64,000 nt of DNA from Fusobacterium necrophorum subsp. necrophorum (GTDB lineage Bacteria > Fusobacteriota > Fusobacteriia > Fusobacteriales > Fusobacteriaceae): positions 1,922,001-1,986,000 of the forward strand of contig NZ_CP034842.1 of NCBI RefSeq assembly GCF_004006635.1, in the 5' to 3' direction. The position numbers and the translations under genes were made by a program. The notes beneath the pieces are model-generated. The model was given only the letters and a program-made list of their open reading frames with translations, made no database searches and had not been told where the DNA came from. Positions 63,220-64,000 of this stretch are shown here, piece after piece; position 1 is the stretch's first letter; each line of letters begins with the position of its first letter.

Positions 63220-64000
63220 ATGGAATTCATTAAAATTTTAGAAATTATGATGGCAAAATCCGGTTTTGTTGCATTGACATGGCAAAGCTTAGTTATGTTC
63301 ATCATCTCATTTATTTTAATTTATTTAGCCATTGTAAAACAGTTTGAGCCTCTATTGTTATTACCGATTGCATTTGGAGTTTTCTTAACCAATTTACCTT
63401 TGGCGGATTTGATGAAGGAGGCGGATCCTTGGTACGCTTCCGGAGTATTACGAATTATTTATAATGGTATCAAGAGTAATTTATTCCCTTGTTTAATTTT
63501 TATGGGAATTGGGGCAATGACGGATTTTGGACCTTTGATTGCAAACCCTATCAGTTTGTTATTGGGAGCAGCAGCACAATTTGGGATCTATGTGACCTTT
63601 ATGTTTGCAAACTCATTGCCGTTTTTCTCAGCAAAACAAGCTGCAGCAATTGCTATTATTGGAGGAGCGGACGGACCGACTTCTATTTACTTGGCAAATA
63701 ATTTGGCACCGGAACTTCTGGCACCGATTGCCGTAGCAGCGTATTCTTATATGGCGTTGATTCCTTTGATTCAACCCCCTATTATGAAATTATTGACAAC
63801 GAAAAAAGAAAGAGCCGTCAAAATGAAGCAATTGAGAAAAATCAGTAAGATAGAAAAAATTGTTTTTCCGGTCGGAACGGTTTTGTTTACCACTTTATTA
63901 TTACCTTCCGTAGCACCTTTATTGGGAATGTTAATGTTAGGAAATATTTTTAAAGAATCGGGAGTCGTTCAAAGATTATCAGATACTGCTCAGAATGCTT
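63220..64000 (+). CDS. gcdB: Glutaconyl-CoA decarboxylase beta subunit, sodium pump (3' end outside window)
   Basis: The first 260 residues of the OadB/GcdB-type membrane subunit that couples decarboxylation of carboxybiotin to Na+ export. The conserved [19 protein letters not shown] and [18 protein letters not shown] segments (with the functional Asp) are present, and several helices are visible. The start ATG at 63220 follows GGAGGAAG by a few bases. The frame is open to the window end. Confidence 0.94.
   Translation, partial: MEFIKILEIMMAKSGFVALTWQSLVMFIISFILIYLAIVKQFEPLLLLPIAFGVFLTNLPLADLMKEADPWYASGVLRIIYNGIKSNLFPCLIFMGIGAMTDFGPLIANPISLLLGAAAQFGIYVTFMFANSLPFFSAKQAAAIAIIGGADGPTSIYLANNLAPELLAPIAVAAYSYMALIPLIQPPIMKLLTTKKERAVKMKQLRKISKIEKIVFPVGTVLFTTLLLPSVAPLLGMLMLGNIFKESGVVQRLSDTAQNA

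Overview
The window is AT-rich, densely coded, with strong AGGAGG-type ribosome binding sites and TTGACA/TATAAT-type promoters. It looks like a Fusobacterium chromosome, probably in or near the F. necrophorum group. The evidence is a Fusobacterium-type autotransporter N-terminus, the hydroxyglutarate route of glutamate fermentation (glutamate dehydrogenase, 2-hydroxyglutarate dehydrogenase, GltS, and the Na+-pumping glutaconyl-CoA decarboxylase), [FeFe]-hydrogenase maturases, and several type V secreted proteins. The species call is an inference; no rRNA gene is present.

Layout. 1-7194 (minus) is the 5' part of a giant autotransporter adhesin whose passenger carries a diverged tandem duplication of about 2.33 kb. 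7.6-9.9 kb is a xanthine salvage operon (pbuX-xpt) under a guanine-class purine riboswitch and an intrinsic terminator. 10-16 kb holds a K+/H+ antiporter, cca, a MutT-like Nudix gene, nadD, tRNA-Arg(CCT) and cardiolipin synthase. 16-18.5 kb is an unusual set: a degenerate SIR2-like protein, a protein of unknown function that may be its frameshifted second half, and a small alarmone synthetase. An SprT/YgjP-like metalloprotease follows. 19.3-22.2 kb is a subtilisin-like autotransporter. 22.4-26.6 kb has asnA and a polar amino-acid ABC transporter whose leader encodes an Arg-rich 13-residue peptide followed by two terminators, and then a comB-like gene.

26.6-33.2 kb (minus) is a complete Wadjet anti-plasmid locus (jetABCD). 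Divergent from it is a filamentous-haemagglutinin-like TpsA gene, cut short by an IS30-family element (about 38-39.1 kb). 39.2-46.6 kb is one long colinear run: M18 aminopeptidase, ogt, a TM1266-like regulator, hydE, hydG, hydF, exonuclease III and cbiK. 46.6-50.6 kb is an accessory island with an hsdR-like N-terminal remnant, a NucS-like nuclease, a KilA-N protein, an autoinhibited Fic protein and an AlbA_2/RecG-like protein. It ends in 8.5 copies of a 20-bp repeat, each copy carrying a perfect TATAAT, placed directly before a LytS-type histidine kinase and a receiver/SARP-like response regulator.

53-64 kb is the glutamate energy module: NhaC antiporter, gdhA, hgdH, gltS, an intracellular subtilase, a PRD/EIIA-type regulator, and gcdD, gcdC and gcdB (gcdB runs off the end). 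GltS imports glutamate with Na+, GdhA and HgdH convert it to 2-hydroxyglutarate, and the Gcd membrane complex later recovers energy as a Na+ gradient that NhaC and GltS can use. The dehydratase, CoA-transferase and decarboxylase alpha genes are not in the window.

The best candidates for something undescribed are the SIR2-like/unknown/alarmone-synthetase cluster, the Arg-codon leader before the ABC operon, and the promoter-like 20-bp repeat array.
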